Shown here in pieces: positions 8,784-17,248 of a stretch of 64,000 nt of DNA. The notes beneath the pieces are model-generated. The model was not told where the DNA came from. It worked only from the letters and a program-made list of their open reading frames with translations, and did not search any database. The position numbers and the translations under genes are program-made. The DNA lies in assembly GCF_000430825.1 (NCBI RefSeq), contig NZ_KE387263.1, forward strand, positions 62,001-126,000, in the 5' to 3' direction. Positions within the stretch are counted from its first letter, which is position 1, and each line of letters starts with the position of its first letter. The DNA is from Chryseobacterium daeguense DSM 19388. Its GTDB lineage: Bacteria > Bacteroidota > Bacteroidia > Flavobacteriales > Weeksellaceae.

Positions 8784-8852
8784 AAAATTTAATTATTATA
8801 ATGATATAAATATAATAAAGTTTTAGATTACTAAAAAATTTTAACCATTAAA

Positions 8853-8885
8853 AAAGTCCTCAAGAAAAAAATTCTTAAGGACTTT
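8853..8885 (-). terminator. Terminator after the M20 dipeptidase
   Basis: AAAGTCCTCAAGAA pairs with TTCTTAAGGACTTT with one mismatch, followed by a T-run on the minus strand. Confidence 0.85.
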
Positions 8886-8904
8886 ATATAATTTGAATAT
8901 TTTT

Positions 8905-10290
8905 TTACATTAATTTACTGTAATTCTCAAAAAACAAAGGTATACTCTCAATCCCTTTATAGAAATTGAATAATCCGTAATGTTCATTCGGTGAGTGAAT
9001 AGCGTCAGAATCTAACCCGAACCCTATTAAAACAGATTTCGCCCCCAAAACTTGCTCAAACATGGCTGTAATAGGAATGCTTCCACCGCCTCTGTACGGA
9101 AGAACCTCCTTCCCGAATGCTGTTTCCATTGCTTTTTTTGCAGCCAGAAACTCTTTTGTATCCGTTGGCAAAACATAAGGCATACCTCCATGGTGAGGCG
9201 TAACTTTTACTTTTACATTCTGTGGAGCAATTTTCTTAAAATAGGCTGTGAATTTCTCAGTAATTTCCTCAGGAGTCTGATATGGAACCAGACGCATAGA
9301 AATTTTAGCAAAAGCTTTTGAAGGAATTACCGTTTTTGCGCCTTCCCCTGTATATCCACCCCAGATTCCGTTACAGTCAAGAGTTGGACGAATAGATGTT
9401 CTTTCAAGAGTCGTATAGCCTTCTTCACCTTCCACTCCACTCAGCCCGATTGATTTTTTAAATTCTTCAGGATTGTCCTTTAGCTTGTTCATTTCAGCTC
9501 TTTCTTCGTCTGAAACATCTTCTACATTGTCATAGAAACCATCAATAGTGATCTGCCCGTCTTCATCAATAAGCTTGGCGATCATTCTTGAAAGTACGTG
9601 GATCGGGTTTGGAACAGCTCCTCCGTAAAGCCCGGAATGCAAGTCTCTGTTTGGGCCCTCCACCTCTACTTCCACATAGCTTAAGCCTCTCAAACCTGTT
9701 GTAACAGTAGGCTGCTCATTGCTGTAAATATGAGTATCTGAAATTAAAATGCAATCGCAAGATAATTTTTCTTTATTTTCATTAACAAAATCCCCAAGGC
9801 TCACGGAACCTACCTCTTCTTCTCCTTCCAGAATAAATTTTACATTACAAGGCAGGGAATTCGTTTTCATCATTGCTTCAAATGCCTTCAAATGCATAAA
9901 AAACTGTCCTTTATCATCTGCAGAACCTCTTGCAAAGATAGCTCCGTCCGGATGAAGCTCAGTTTTTTCAATATAAGGCTCGAAAGGAGGTTTTGTCCAT
10001 AATTCCAAAGGATCGGCAGGCTGAACATCATAATGGCCATATACCAATACCGTCGGCAGGCTTTTATCTAAAAACTTTTCCCCGAAAACAATAGGATATC
10101 CTTTTGTCTGGCAGATTTCCACATTATCAGCTCCTGCATTTTTAAGGAAGCCCGCTACCACATCCGCACACTTCAATACGTCATCTTTATAGGCCGGATC
10201 GGCAGAAATAGAAGGAATTCTCAATAATTCGAATAATTCATCCACGAAACGCTGTTTGTTTTCGTTAATGTAGTTTAATGTCTCTTGCAT
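8905..10290 (-). CDS. M20-family dipeptidase (zinc peptidase)
   Basis: I place the start at the ATG at 10290 (MQETLNYINENKQRFVDEL), giving 461 residues. The frame is open to 10374, but the extra 28 residues are hydrophobic and unlike the family. Metal-site and catalytic motifs of M20 peptidases are present: YGHYDVQPAD, ARGSADDKGQ, LEGEEEVGS and SDTH near the middle. The motif GLRGLSYVEVEV opens the dimerisation domain. The family contains carnosinase-like and Xaa-His dipeptidases and cleaves dipeptides in the cytoplasm. Substrate preference is not readable here. Confidence 0.93.
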   Translation of the reverse strand: MQETLNYINENKQRFVDELFELLRIPSISADPAYKDDVLKCADVVAGFLKNAGADNVEICQTKGYPIVFGEKFLDKSLPTVLVYGHYDVQPADPLELWTKPPFEPYIEKTELHPDGAIFARGSADDKGQFFMHLKAFEAMMKTNSLPCNVKFILEGEEEVGSVSLGDFVNENKEKLSCDCILISDTHIYSNEQPTVTTGLRGLSYVEVEVEGPNRDLHSGLYGGAVPNPIHVLSRMIAKLIDEDGQITIDGFYDNVEDVSDEERAEMNKLKDNPEEFKKSIGLSGVEGEEGYTTLERTSIRPTLDCNGIWGGYTGEGAKTVIPSKAFAKISMRLVPYQTPEEITEKFTAYFKKIAPQNVKVKVTPHHGGMPYVLPTDTKEFLAAKKAMETAFGKEVLPYRGGGSIPITAMFEQVLGAKSVLIGFGLDSDAIHSPNEHYGLFNFYKGIESIPLFFENYSKLM

Positions 10291-10407
10291 TATAAATTTT
10301 GTTTCGTTAAAAGTAAAAAAAATGACCTGCAGGAACAAACAAAAACATATAATTTTCCTCAGGTTTATTATCAACTGAAAATTAATTCTTTATCCGGTTT
10401 ATTCCAT

Positions 10408-10442
10408 AAAAAAATGCCCTACAGCGTTTGCAGGGCATTTTT
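10408..10442 (-). terminator. Terminator after the small lipoprotein gene
   Basis: AAAATGCCCT pairs with AGGGCATTTT around a loop of 11 bases. It lies 16 bases past the stop codon. Confidence 0.85.
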
Positions 10443-10457
10443 ATATTGTTCAGATAA

Positions 10458-10751
10458 TTAGTGTTCAGCTTTTGGAGTCTGAGCTTCCGCCGGTTTTACT
10501 TCACCTTCTGCATGTGCAGCTTCATGTTTTGCAGCAGCAGCCGTATCTGTTTTTGCAGGCGCTTCATGTCCTCCATGAGCATCTCCTCTGTATTCAGAAA
10601 GCTTGTCCTGCTCTCCGCTGGTCTGCTCATCATCAGAGTATCTTTCTACTCCTTCTTCCAGCTTCAATGTACCTTTATTACCACCAGCCTGAATTTTTTT
10701 GCAGCTTACAGCAACAGTAGCAACAGCTAAACATATAATTAATTTTCTCAT
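10458..10751 (-). CDS. Small putative lipoprotein, Ala/Glu/His-rich
   Basis: 97 residues. The N-terminus MRKLIICLAVATVAVSC is a lipoprotein signal with lipobox AVSC (Cys17). The rest is low-complexity, rich in Ala, Glu, His, Lys and Gly (HGGHEAPAKTDTAAAAKHEA). No fold was recognised. The His clusters could bind metal but that is speculation. It is a stand-alone gene with its own terminator. Confidence 0.7.
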   Translation of the reverse strand: MRKLIICLAVATVAVSCKKIQAGGNKGTLKLEEGVERYSDDEQTSGEQDKLSEYRGDAHGGHEAPAKTDTAAAAKHEAAHAEGEVKPAEAQTPKAEH

Positions 10752-10806
10752 GCTTAAATTTTTGATTGCCCAAAATTAAGAAATCCTACATTTTTCGGCA
10801 ACATTT

Positions 10807-11955
10807 TTATACTGATTTTAAAATTATTTTACCTTTTTTGGATTGTGTAAAAATAAGATAGCTTTCTCCGCCGTCTTTTAAGCCATATTTCTTTTTGATT
10901 TCATCCGGTTTCAGCGGATAGTTTTTTGAAATAATATTGTACTGGGTTTTCTTTTTAATCTGTTTAGCATCAATTACTTCCGTCTCAAACATTCTGCCCG
11001 GAAAATTTTCCATCCTTTTTTCCGAAGTGTAAATATGAGTATTGGGGTGCAGTTTTTTCACACCAAATTTTTCTGAAACTAAATTAAAGCTCCCCGCCTT
11101 TAAAATCGAATTATTCGGAATATAGATGAACTTTTCCGGTTCAGAATATTCCGGACAGGCATTTTCTTCTTCTCCAAAAGCAAAACTAAAAGCCGGTTCT
11201 TCAGTTTCAAGATTCACACAATTGCATGTAATTTCACCCGAATTTTGGTTTGATAAAAACACAACTACCTCTTTTACATCATTTTTTATCGCAATAATCT
11301 CAATTCTTGAAATATTTTTTACCACCGAAACAAGATATTTTAAATCGATCAGCGGTGAAAGCTTGATCACCACTTCTTTCGATATGGACAGCAGCTTTTC
11401 CTGAATTTCAAGAATATTGGGCGAAAGATCTTCGAGAAGGAAAACTTTGTTTTTATTTTGGTCTCTCCTCGCCGGATCAAGGTAAATTACATCAAATGTC
11501 TCTTTATTTTCGTCAAGAAAATTTTCAAGTTTTTCATTGATGAATCTTGCTTTTCTACCTAAAATATTCCAATTATGCGCTACAATTTCCAACAGCTCAG
11601 CGTTCTGCTCAATTAAAGTAATTTCATTAAAATTTTGAGATAAATAATAGGCATCAATCCCGAAACCACTGGTAAGGTCGATAAACTTTTCACCTTTTAG
11701 AATTCCGGATTTATAAGCCGCTGTTTTTTCAGATGAAGATTGCTCCAGATTGAGTTGGGGAGGAAAAATAATTTCTTCCTTCAATAAAAAAGGAAATTTT
11801 TTCTGTGCAATAAGCCTTCCTTTGATCTGTTGTACAATTTCCTGCATGGAAACTTCGGGAAATGGGGATTTTTTTAATAATAAAGTATGCAAATCTGTGT
11901 TTAGATTTGCTTTGATGTATTCTTGAATTTTTGCTTTTAGAATTTCTTTGACCAC
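10807..11955 (-). CDS. Class I SAM-dependent methyltransferase with THUMP-like domain
   Basis: 382 residues. A helical N-terminal part (1-85) is followed by a Rossmann methyltransferase core with the SAM motif FIDLTSGFGIDAYYLS (about 91-106) and the acidic YLDPARRDQNKNK (about 154-166). A C-terminal THUMP-like domain ends in SYLIFTQSKKGK. Probably an RNA-directed methyltransferase, substrate unknown. The reading frame begins with GTG at 11955, and no ATG occurs before residue 37. This GTG lies inside a 31-base repeat (11951-11981), so the original start may have been replaced by the repeat. Confidence 0.85.
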   Translation of the reverse strand: MVKEILKAKIQEYIKANLNTDLHTLLLKKSPFPEVSMQEIVQQIKGRLIAQKKFPFLLKEEIIFPPQLNLEQSSSEKTAAYKSGILKGEKFIDLTSGFGIDAYYLSQNFNEITLIEQNAELLEIVAHNWNILGRKARFINEKLENFLDENKETFDVIYLDPARRDQNKNKVFLLEDLSPNILEIQEKLLSISKEVVIKLSPLIDLKYLVSVVKNISRIEIIAIKNDVKEVVVFLSNQNSGEITCNCVNLETEEPAFSFAFGEEENACPEYSEPEKFIYIPNNSILKAGSFNLVSEKFGVKKLHPNTHIYTSEKRMENFPGRMFETEVIDAKQIKKKTQYNIISKNYPLKPDEIKKKYGLKDGGESYLIFTQSKKGKIILKSV

Positions 11956-11981
11956 AGATTTTCTCAGATTTACACAGATGA
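11951..11981. repeat. Left inverted repeat of the GxxExxY cassette
   Basis: 31-base repeat starting ACCACAGATTTTCTCAG and ending ACACAGATGA. Its exact reverse complement is at 12422-12452, on the other side of the GxxExxY gene. Confidence 0.9.
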
Positions 11982-11998
11982 TTTCTTTTATTTATCAG

Positions 11999-12379
11999 CT
12001 ATAAATATCCATTTATTTTTCTAAAAATACTTTTATCAATATAATCAGTATTAAAATTTACCAAAATACCTAATTTTAAACCTGTTAATTTTAGATAGGT
12101 CAATAACTGCTGATGGTGAATATTTTTAATTTCTGATACAGCTTTAACTTCAATGATAACTTTATTTTCCACAATAATATCTGCAATAAAACTTGAATCA
12201 ATAAAAATTTCTTTATATTTAACTTTCATCGGAACCTGAGCTTTTACATTCAGCCCGTTGGTTTGCAGTTCGTGAATTAAAACATTCTCATAAACCTTCT
12301 CTAATAAGCCAGGTCCAAGTTCATTGTAAACAGAAAATATTGATTTTCTGACATAAAAGCTTATCTCATTTTCTTTCAT
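11999..12379 (-). CDS. GxxExxY family protein (PD-(D/E)xK nuclease fold)
   Basis: 126 residues with the family signature ELGPGLLEKVYENVL (G-x-x-E-x-x-Y, about 21-35). The nuclease-like core SSFIADIIVENKVIIEVKAV (about 62-81) supplies the D...E-x-K residues. It closes with HHQQLLTYLKLTGLKLGILVNF. The biological role of the family is unknown. The gene is bracketed by perfect 31-base inverted repeats 17 bases past its stop and 43 bases before its start. This suggests a small mobilisable cassette between the DinB and methyltransferase genes. Confidence 0.9.
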   Translation of the reverse strand: MKENEISFYVRKSIFSVYNELGPGLLEKVYENVLIHELQTNGLNVKAQVPMKVKYKEIFIDSSFIADIIVENKVIIEVKAVSEIKNIHHQQLLTYLKLTGLKLGILVNFNTDYIDKSIFRKINGYL

Positions 12380-12421
12380 CTTAAGTGTGTTTTTATTTAA
12401 TTATGCTCTGTTCCAGCACAG

Positions 12422-12452
12422 TCATCTGTGTAAATCTGAGAAAATCTGTGGT
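12422..12452. repeat. Right inverted repeat of the GxxExxY cassette
   Basis: Exact reverse complement of 11951-11981. It also forms the left arm of the hairpin with 12464-12487. Confidence 0.9.
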
Positions 12453-12487
12453 TTTAACTTTTGACCACAGATTTTCTCAGATTTACA
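12429..12487. repeat. 24-bp-stem hairpin made of two repeat copies
   Basis: 12429-12452 pairs without mismatch with 12464-12487 around an 11-base loop. The right arm is a third copy of the repeat, in direct orientation relative to 11951-11981, lacking one CA. It ends 16 bases before the DinB stop codon and could also stop transcription from dinB. Confidence 0.85.
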
Positions 12488-12503
12488 GATATTAATCCTT
12501 CAT

Positions 12504-12947
12504 TTATCTTTTATAAAAAATATAATCTGTCAATATTGGGTTAATACCGGTTTGCTTTAAAAGCGAATTGATCTGCCCGCGGTGATAGGTTGAGTGATTG
12601 ATCGCCTGAAACAGCATTTCAAAAATACTGTTTTCAAATTTTGTCCCTCTTAAATTATGATATTCAATTCTTTGATCAAGATCAAAATCCTGAACAATTT
12701 TAATGCTTTTCTCAAAGTTTTGTTTATTAATTTCTTCCAGAGCTTCAAAAGGGTTAATCTGCCACACCTCAAACGTCGGTTCTTCACCCAAAATTCTGGC
12801 ATTCCAGATTTGCTGTGCGTTTAAAGTATGATTAATCAAACTCATTGTTTTTTCATCAACTTTTTCTAAGTTTTCAGAGATGAGCTTTATCATCTCTTTA
12901 TTGAAGTGATAAGTATATTCAAATAAATCAACTAGCTTTTCTTCCAT
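12504..12947 (-). CDS. DinB family protein
   Basis: 147 residues forming a four-helix-bundle DinB domain. Metal-ligand histidines are visible in LINHTLNAQQIWNARIL (about 38-54) and HSTYHRGQINSLL (about 117-129). Members bind a divalent metal. Some are thiol-dependent transferases and many are uncharacterised. The ATG shares one base with the stop codon of the mutA gene (TAATG), so it is translationally coupled to it. Confidence 0.88.
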   Translation of the reverse strand: MEEKLVDLFEYTYHFNKEMIKLISENLEKVDEKTMSLINHTLNAQQIWNARILGEEPTFEVWQINPFEALEEINKQNFEKSIKIVQDFDLDQRIEYHNLRGTKFENSIFEMLFQAINHSTYHRGQINSLLKQTGINPILTDYIFYKR

Positions 12948-14098
12948 TATTCAAACATTTCAGCCCAGCGAACCGCTTTAATTTCTTTCTCGTTGTATAA
13001 TTCCTCGACAGACTTTTTAACGTCTAATTTCGGATATAAATTAACTCCGATCAGCTTTATTCTCCCTTCTTCCACCCATTTTTGCTCTTCAATGGCATGA
13101 TCGTAGATTTTTTTCTGAATAATTCCCTTTTTTAAAAGCTCAAGATAACCTCCGGCTTCTTCAATTTCAACAAATAATGCCCAGGACTTTTCAGCGATCT
13201 GCTGGGTAATATCTTCTACATAATAGCTTCCGTTTGAGGCATCTTCAAAAACATTGATAATACTTTCATAAGCCAGGACAATCTGTTGTTTAAAGGAGAT
13301 TTCTTCAGAATTTTCCGTGCTTCTGTCTACAAGATAATTGTTGCTGAAAACCGCATCAGCACCGCCAATCATTGCGGAAGCCAACTCTAAAGTAGAACGA
13401 ATCAGGTTATTTTCATTGTCAGAAATTGCTTTATTTCTTAAAGAAGTTTCTGCAAAAATATATGGAATCTGGTCTGAATTATATTCTTTTGAGAGCTGGT
13501 TAAATACAATTTTAAAAGCCCTCAATTTTGCCATTTCGAAGAAATAATTTCCTCCAACAGCAATTCTGAAAATAAGTTTGTTCAAAATCCCTTCACCATA
13601 AACCTCCACCAGTTCTTTTGTTTTTGCCAAAGCAATTCCCAACTGCTGATAAATGGCCGCCCCTGCATTCTGGTGAAGTGAAATATCTACACAAATATTT
13701 CTTCTGAACTGTTTAGCCAGTAATTCTTTCACTAATTGATCATTAATTACGGCCTCTTTTTCGTCAAAAACATCAATTAATGAAAAATATTGATCTTCTT
13801 CTTTCGGGCTGATATGCCCTGCTAAATCTACATTGTCAACAAAAATAGTTTTCTGCTCAAGGTTTTCTACATTGTGATTCAAGATAAATGCAAAAACATC
13901 TTCTTCCAGGCTTTCATGATATCTCGCCACCAAATGCGTATTCTCTTCCACTTTCGGCAGATTGGCCAAAGGTTTTAAAACCGTATTGTAAAAAGGCTTT
14001 ACTTCAATTCCTTCAAGATTTTCTTTTTTAAGGATTGCGTAAATATCGTCTGTTTTAAGTTGTTTCTGTACTAAATTTTCCCAGGCTGTATGTGACAT
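12947..14098 (-). CDS. mutA: Methylmalonyl-CoA mutase small (beta) subunit
   Basis: 383 residues resembling the non-catalytic small subunit of methylmalonyl-CoA mutase. MSHTAWENLVQKQLKTDDIY at the start and FRIAVGGNYFFEMAKLRAFK (about 177-196) and FAETSLRNKAISDNENNLIR (about 214-233) are typical TIM-barrel segments. There is no B12-binding domain (no DxHxxG), as expected for this subunit. The partner interconverts succinyl-CoA and methylmalonyl-CoA. The catalytic gene mutB usually follows in an operon but is not in this window. The protein is on the short side for the family. Confidence 0.9.
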   Translation of the reverse strand: MSHTAWENLVQKQLKTDDIYAILKKENLEGIEVKPFYNTVLKPLANLPKVEENTHLVARYHESLEEDVFAFILNHNVENLEQKTIFVDNVDLAGHISPKEEDQYFSLIDVFDEKEAVINDQLVKELLAKQFRRNICVDISLHQNAGAAIYQQLGIALAKTKELVEVYGEGILNKLIFRIAVGGNYFFEMAKLRAFKIVFNQLSKEYNSDQIPYIFAETSLRNKAISDNENNLIRSTLELASAMIGGADAVFSNNYLVDRSTENSEEISFKQQIVLAYESIINVFEDASNGSYYVEDITQQIAEKSWALFVEIEEAGGYLELLKKGIIQKKIYDHAIEEQKWVEEGRIKLIGVNLYPKLDVKKSVEELYNEKEIKAVRWAEMFE

Positions 14099-14111
14099 AG
14101 TTTTATTTTGA

Positions 14112-14188
14112 GTTGTGAATTGTGAATAGTCAATCCGCTTTGCTTGTCAATTTAAAATTCATTTGCGAAGCAAAATTTACAATTGCCC
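14112..14188. repeat. Dispersed repeat copy, related to 3131-3237
   Basis: Begins TTGTGAATTGTGAATAGT, continues CAATCCGCTTTGCTTGTCAA and ends GCGAAGCAAAATTTAC. It matches the reverse complement of 3131-3237 with small gaps. It fills the gap between mutA and the FtsB-like gene. Confidence 0.7.
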
Positions 14189-14202
14189 CATTCACTTTAA
14201 AA

Positions 14203-14559
14203 TTATTTTTTAGCCACATTCGTGCTATCGGCTACCAAGATGAAAATCTCTTCATTTGGTTTTTTCATGAAATAATTTTCTCGGGCGTATTTTTCTTTTT
14301 CAGATTTATTATTCATCAGTTTTTTATAAAACGCATCATTTTTTTCGTATTCGGTTTTATAATATTGAAGCTGTTCTTCATATTTGTTGATCTCACCATT
14401 CAGTTCATTGATCACCAAAAACGAAGTTTTATCAAAGAAAATCATCCAAACCAGGAATAAACATATAGTAATGGTATATTTATTCAAAACATACTTCTGA
14501 ATTAGTCTTAAAGTCTCAGACTTTGGCTGGATATCTTTAATAAGCTTATTTTCTTTCAT
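14203..14559 (-). CDS. FtsB/DivIC-type septum formation initiator
   Basis: 118 residues: a short basic cytoplasmic tail, one membrane helix (about 31-46), and then a coiled coil (INELNGEINKYEEQLQYYKT). The conserved end KYARENYFMKKPNEEIFIL is characteristic of FtsB/DivIC proteins. It should act in the divisome with FtsL/FtsQ-like partners. The gene lies one base downstream of the udk stop, so the two form an operon. Confidence 0.9.
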   Translation of the reverse strand: MKENKLIKDIQPKSETLRLIQKYVLNKYTITICLFLVWMIFFDKTSFLVINELNGEINKYEEQLQYYKTEYEKNDAFYKKLMNNKSEKEKYARENYFMKKPNEEIFILVADSTNVAKK

Positions 14560-14560
14560 T

Positions 14561-15175
14561 TTAATGTTTTTTCAACGAGTTTCTGATAACAGTAGTTAAA
14601 AAATCAATCGCCACGGAATTTTGCCTCATATTTGGGATGATAAGATCCGCATCGTTTTTGGAAGGCTCTATAAATTCCTGATGCATCGGCTTGAGAGTAG
14701 TCTGGTAACGGTGCAGAACTTCGTTAAGATCCCGGCCTCTTTCCTGGGTATCTCTTTTAATTCTTCTGATCAGTCTTTCATCTGAATCAGCGTGTACAAA
14801 AACTTTTAAATCAAATTCCTTCAAAAGTTCCTTGTTGGTAAGCACCAAAATCCCCTCTACTACCAATACATTTTTAGGTTCTACAGTGACATGGTCTCCG
14901 GTTCTGGAATGGGTTACAAAGCTATAAATCGGCTGTTCTATCGGCTCATTTCTTTTCAGAGCTTTTACATGTTTTATCAATAGATCAAAATCGATGGATT
15001 TTGGATGATCATAATTTAAAGCTTCTCTTTCTGTAAGCGTAAGGTTATGATTATCATGATAATAATTATCCTGCGATAATATGTTCATTCCTTCGATATC
15101 GAGCTGCTGAATAATCTTATCAACAACCGTAGTTTTGCCGGATCCGGTACCTCCTGCAATTCCTATTACAAGCAT
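14561..15175 (-). CDS. udk: Uridine kinase
   Basis: 204 residues, standard length. The Walker A motif GIAGGTGSGKTT is at 5-16, followed by LSQDNYYHD and NYDHPKSIDFDLL for nucleoside binding, FVHADSDERLIRRIKRD and the lid-region RDTQERGRDL. It phosphorylates uridine and cytidine with ATP or GTP in pyrimidine salvage. A -7 box lies at 15203-15210. Confidence 0.96.
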   Translation of the reverse strand: MLVIGIAGGTGSGKTTVVDKIIQQLDIEGMNILSQDNYYHDNHNLTLTEREALNYDHPKSIDFDLLIKHVKALKRNEPIEQPIYSFVTHSRTGDHVTVEPKNVLVVEGILVLTNKELLKEFDLKVFVHADSDERLIRRIKRDTQERGRDLNEVLHRYQTTLKPMHQEFIEPSKNDADLIIPNMRQNSVAIDFLTTVIRNSLKKH

Positions 15176-15202
15176 TCTTTTTTTGTTTCTTTATAGTTTT
15201 TA

Positions 15203-15210
15203 CAAATATA
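15203..15210 (-). promoter_or_regulatory. -7 promoter element for udk-ftsB
   Basis: TATATTTG on the minus strand matches TAnnTTTG and lies 28 bases upstream of the udk ATG. Confidence 0.55.
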
Positions 15211-15263
15211 CTATTTTAGATGAATGCAAATAAAATATAAAGATCGATTTTATTCTCACAAAA

Positions 15264-15289
15264 AAATCCGATGTAGAAACACCGGATTT
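15264..15289 (-). terminator. Terminator after the metalloprotease gene
   Basis: AAATCCGATGT pairs with ACACCGGATTT with one mismatch, with T-rich flanks, a few bases past the stop of the T9SS tail. Confidence 0.8.
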
Positions 15290-15294
15290 AATTT

Positions 15295-17112
15295 TTATTT
15301 TTTGATGAATTTCGTAGACAGTTCCAGGCCTTTTATCTTTAAGATATAATCTCCGACCTGCAAATGTGAAACACTGATTGTATTTTTTCCTTTATCTATC
15401 GTTGTTTCCATTACTTTTCGTCCTTCCATATTGTAGATTTCCACTTTTTCTTCTTTGCTGATTTTCATGGAAATATTTAAAATATCAGATACCGGGTTAG
15501 GATAAATGGCAATTATTTCCTTTTTATAGGCAGGCAAAACATAGCCTGTTGCAGTAAATTCCTGTGTAATCTGTGTAATGTCATTACAGTTGAAACCGAA
15601 AGTTCCCAACATATCAATTGCCGCCTGTCTTACTGCGATTGCCGCCTGCTGCTAATTGGTAGCTGAGCTGGTCATGCTTAAGCCTTCCAAAAACGCTCTG
15701 TCTGTCTTTTCTTTACCGATTTTGTTGTAAATCCTCATTAAAGCGGTTGCCCAGATCTGTCCGTTTGAGTGTATGCTTGAAGTAAGCCCTCCCGGATACG
15801 TTGCTGAATAATTTGTAGTTCTTCCGGCCCAATATTGGTTATGCCCATCCCAGCTGAACATCCAATGGTAAGCCGGTGCAGATGATGGCCACTGATTAAG
15901 GCTTCTGCTATAAGACTGAGCCCAATAATCTCCACATCCTTCACTCAGTCCCTGAACCTGAGACAGATTCCCGCCTGTAAGCCAGTCATGAATTCCGTGG
16001 CCTAATTCGTGCAGAATAACATCAGCATCTTCTGCATCATCCACCCCTCCTTCTCCGAAAACTAATCTGCCGTTGCTGTAGTAAGAATTATCATCGCCAT
16101 CCAATCCGTGCGGATCAAACCATAAAATTCCGGCATTTGTTAATGGTATACATGCAATTCCCAATGTCTGATTAATGTATCTAAAGCTGTTATCAATATG
16201 CCAGTAAGCATTTACAGCTTCAAATCCCTGGTCATTTCTATTAAATAAGAACTGATTAGTTGCCTGTGTAAAAAGACCGGTAGAAGGTGTTTCTAAGTCT
16301 TTAATCTCGGCATAAGAGCCTTTTAATTTGTAAACTCCTCCGCTAAAATCTACTTCCGGGATGGTAACTAATGTTCTCGCAGCATCAAAGCTTGCATTAT
16401 TAATATCATTATTATCAACATACTGCCCGGAATAAGCTACCTGCATTTTCGAAAGAGGGTCCGGATTGAAAATATATCCAGAGCCTGTAACCAATACTTT
16501 CTTAGTCTCCTTTTTCTCTACAGATTTTTTTTTAGGTTTCGGATTTTCTTTTGTTTTATGGTGATAAACTGCAATATCCTTTACGCTGATTACGTTTCCG
16601 GTTTGTGCATCTATTATAGTCTCCCAGTTTCCGGGATTATCAAAAGAGCTTGTCAATATTCTGTAAACCAGTTTTGTTTCGTTCTGGTCCGTAACATAAA
16701 CAAAAAGTTTATTTTCTTCATAAGTAACCTCTCCTTTTGAATTTGATGCAGAATGAGCCTTTTTCAATGCTTCAGCAGACGAAAAAGAAGGAATGGTATT
16801 TATTTCTGCGATATTTCTTTTTAAGCTTTCTGTGGAAGTATGGGTAATCTTACCTTCTCTATTAAAATGTACTACGATTTCAGACTGAAAAACAGGTACA
16901 TTTTTCATCATTTGCTGAAAACGTAATGTTTCCCCCGCATTTCCTTTTTTTACAAAATTTAATTTAAGATTTGTAAAATTCTGAACTCCAAGATTTCTGG
17001 AATTTTCTGTAATCCATTTTCTTGCAGGATTTTCAAAGGAAGATTCCTGACCCATGAGCGCAGAACATGACAATACGCAGCCAAGAAATAACGAAGTAAT
17101 TTTAATTTTCAT
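15295..17112 (-). pseudogene. T9SS-secreted FTP/thermolysin-fold metalloprotease interrupted by an amber stop
   Basis: One frame from 17112 to 15295 is broken only by TAG at 15652-15654. Upstream of it (486 residues): signal peptide, FTP/PepSY propeptide (about 25-180), and a zinc protease domain with HELGH at 368-372 and the third ligand Glu391 in GLSEGCGDYW, as in fungalysin (M36)-like enzymes. Downstream in the same frame is QQAAIAVRQAAIDMLGTFG, then a T9SS tail with YPNPVSDILNISMK and a terminal KFIKK. The catalytic residues are kept, but the last helix and export tail are lost unless the stop is read through. This could be a recent nonsense mutation or a sequencing error. Confidence 0.85.
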
Positions 17113-17217
17113 ACAATATTATTTTTAATACATAAAAGTATTAAAACAATATTAAAGTATCAAAAAAAATTAAATAATTTCAAATACAATTAAGTGAAAA
17201 GTGAAAATATATTAATA

Positions 17218-17247
17218 AAAAAGCTCCAACTATTGTCAGAGCTTTAA
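17218..17247 (-). terminator. Terminator after clpS
   Basis: AAAGCTC pairs with GAGCTTT around a 12-base loop, just past the clpS stop, with A/T flanks. Confidence 0.65.
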
Positions 17248-17248
17248 A

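Noticed and set aside
9052..9321. Plus-strand frame within the dipeptidase gene
   Set aside because: Antisense shadow with Cys/Phe-rich, featureless translation.
10290..10374. N-terminal extension of the M20 dipeptidase as a signal peptide
   Set aside because: The 28 extra residues are hydrophobic, but the family starts at the inner Met (MQETLNYINE) and is cytoplasmic.
15738..15944. Open frame on the minus strand inside the metalloprotease region
   Set aside because: It overlaps the protease frame that carries HELGH and has no recognisable protein features.
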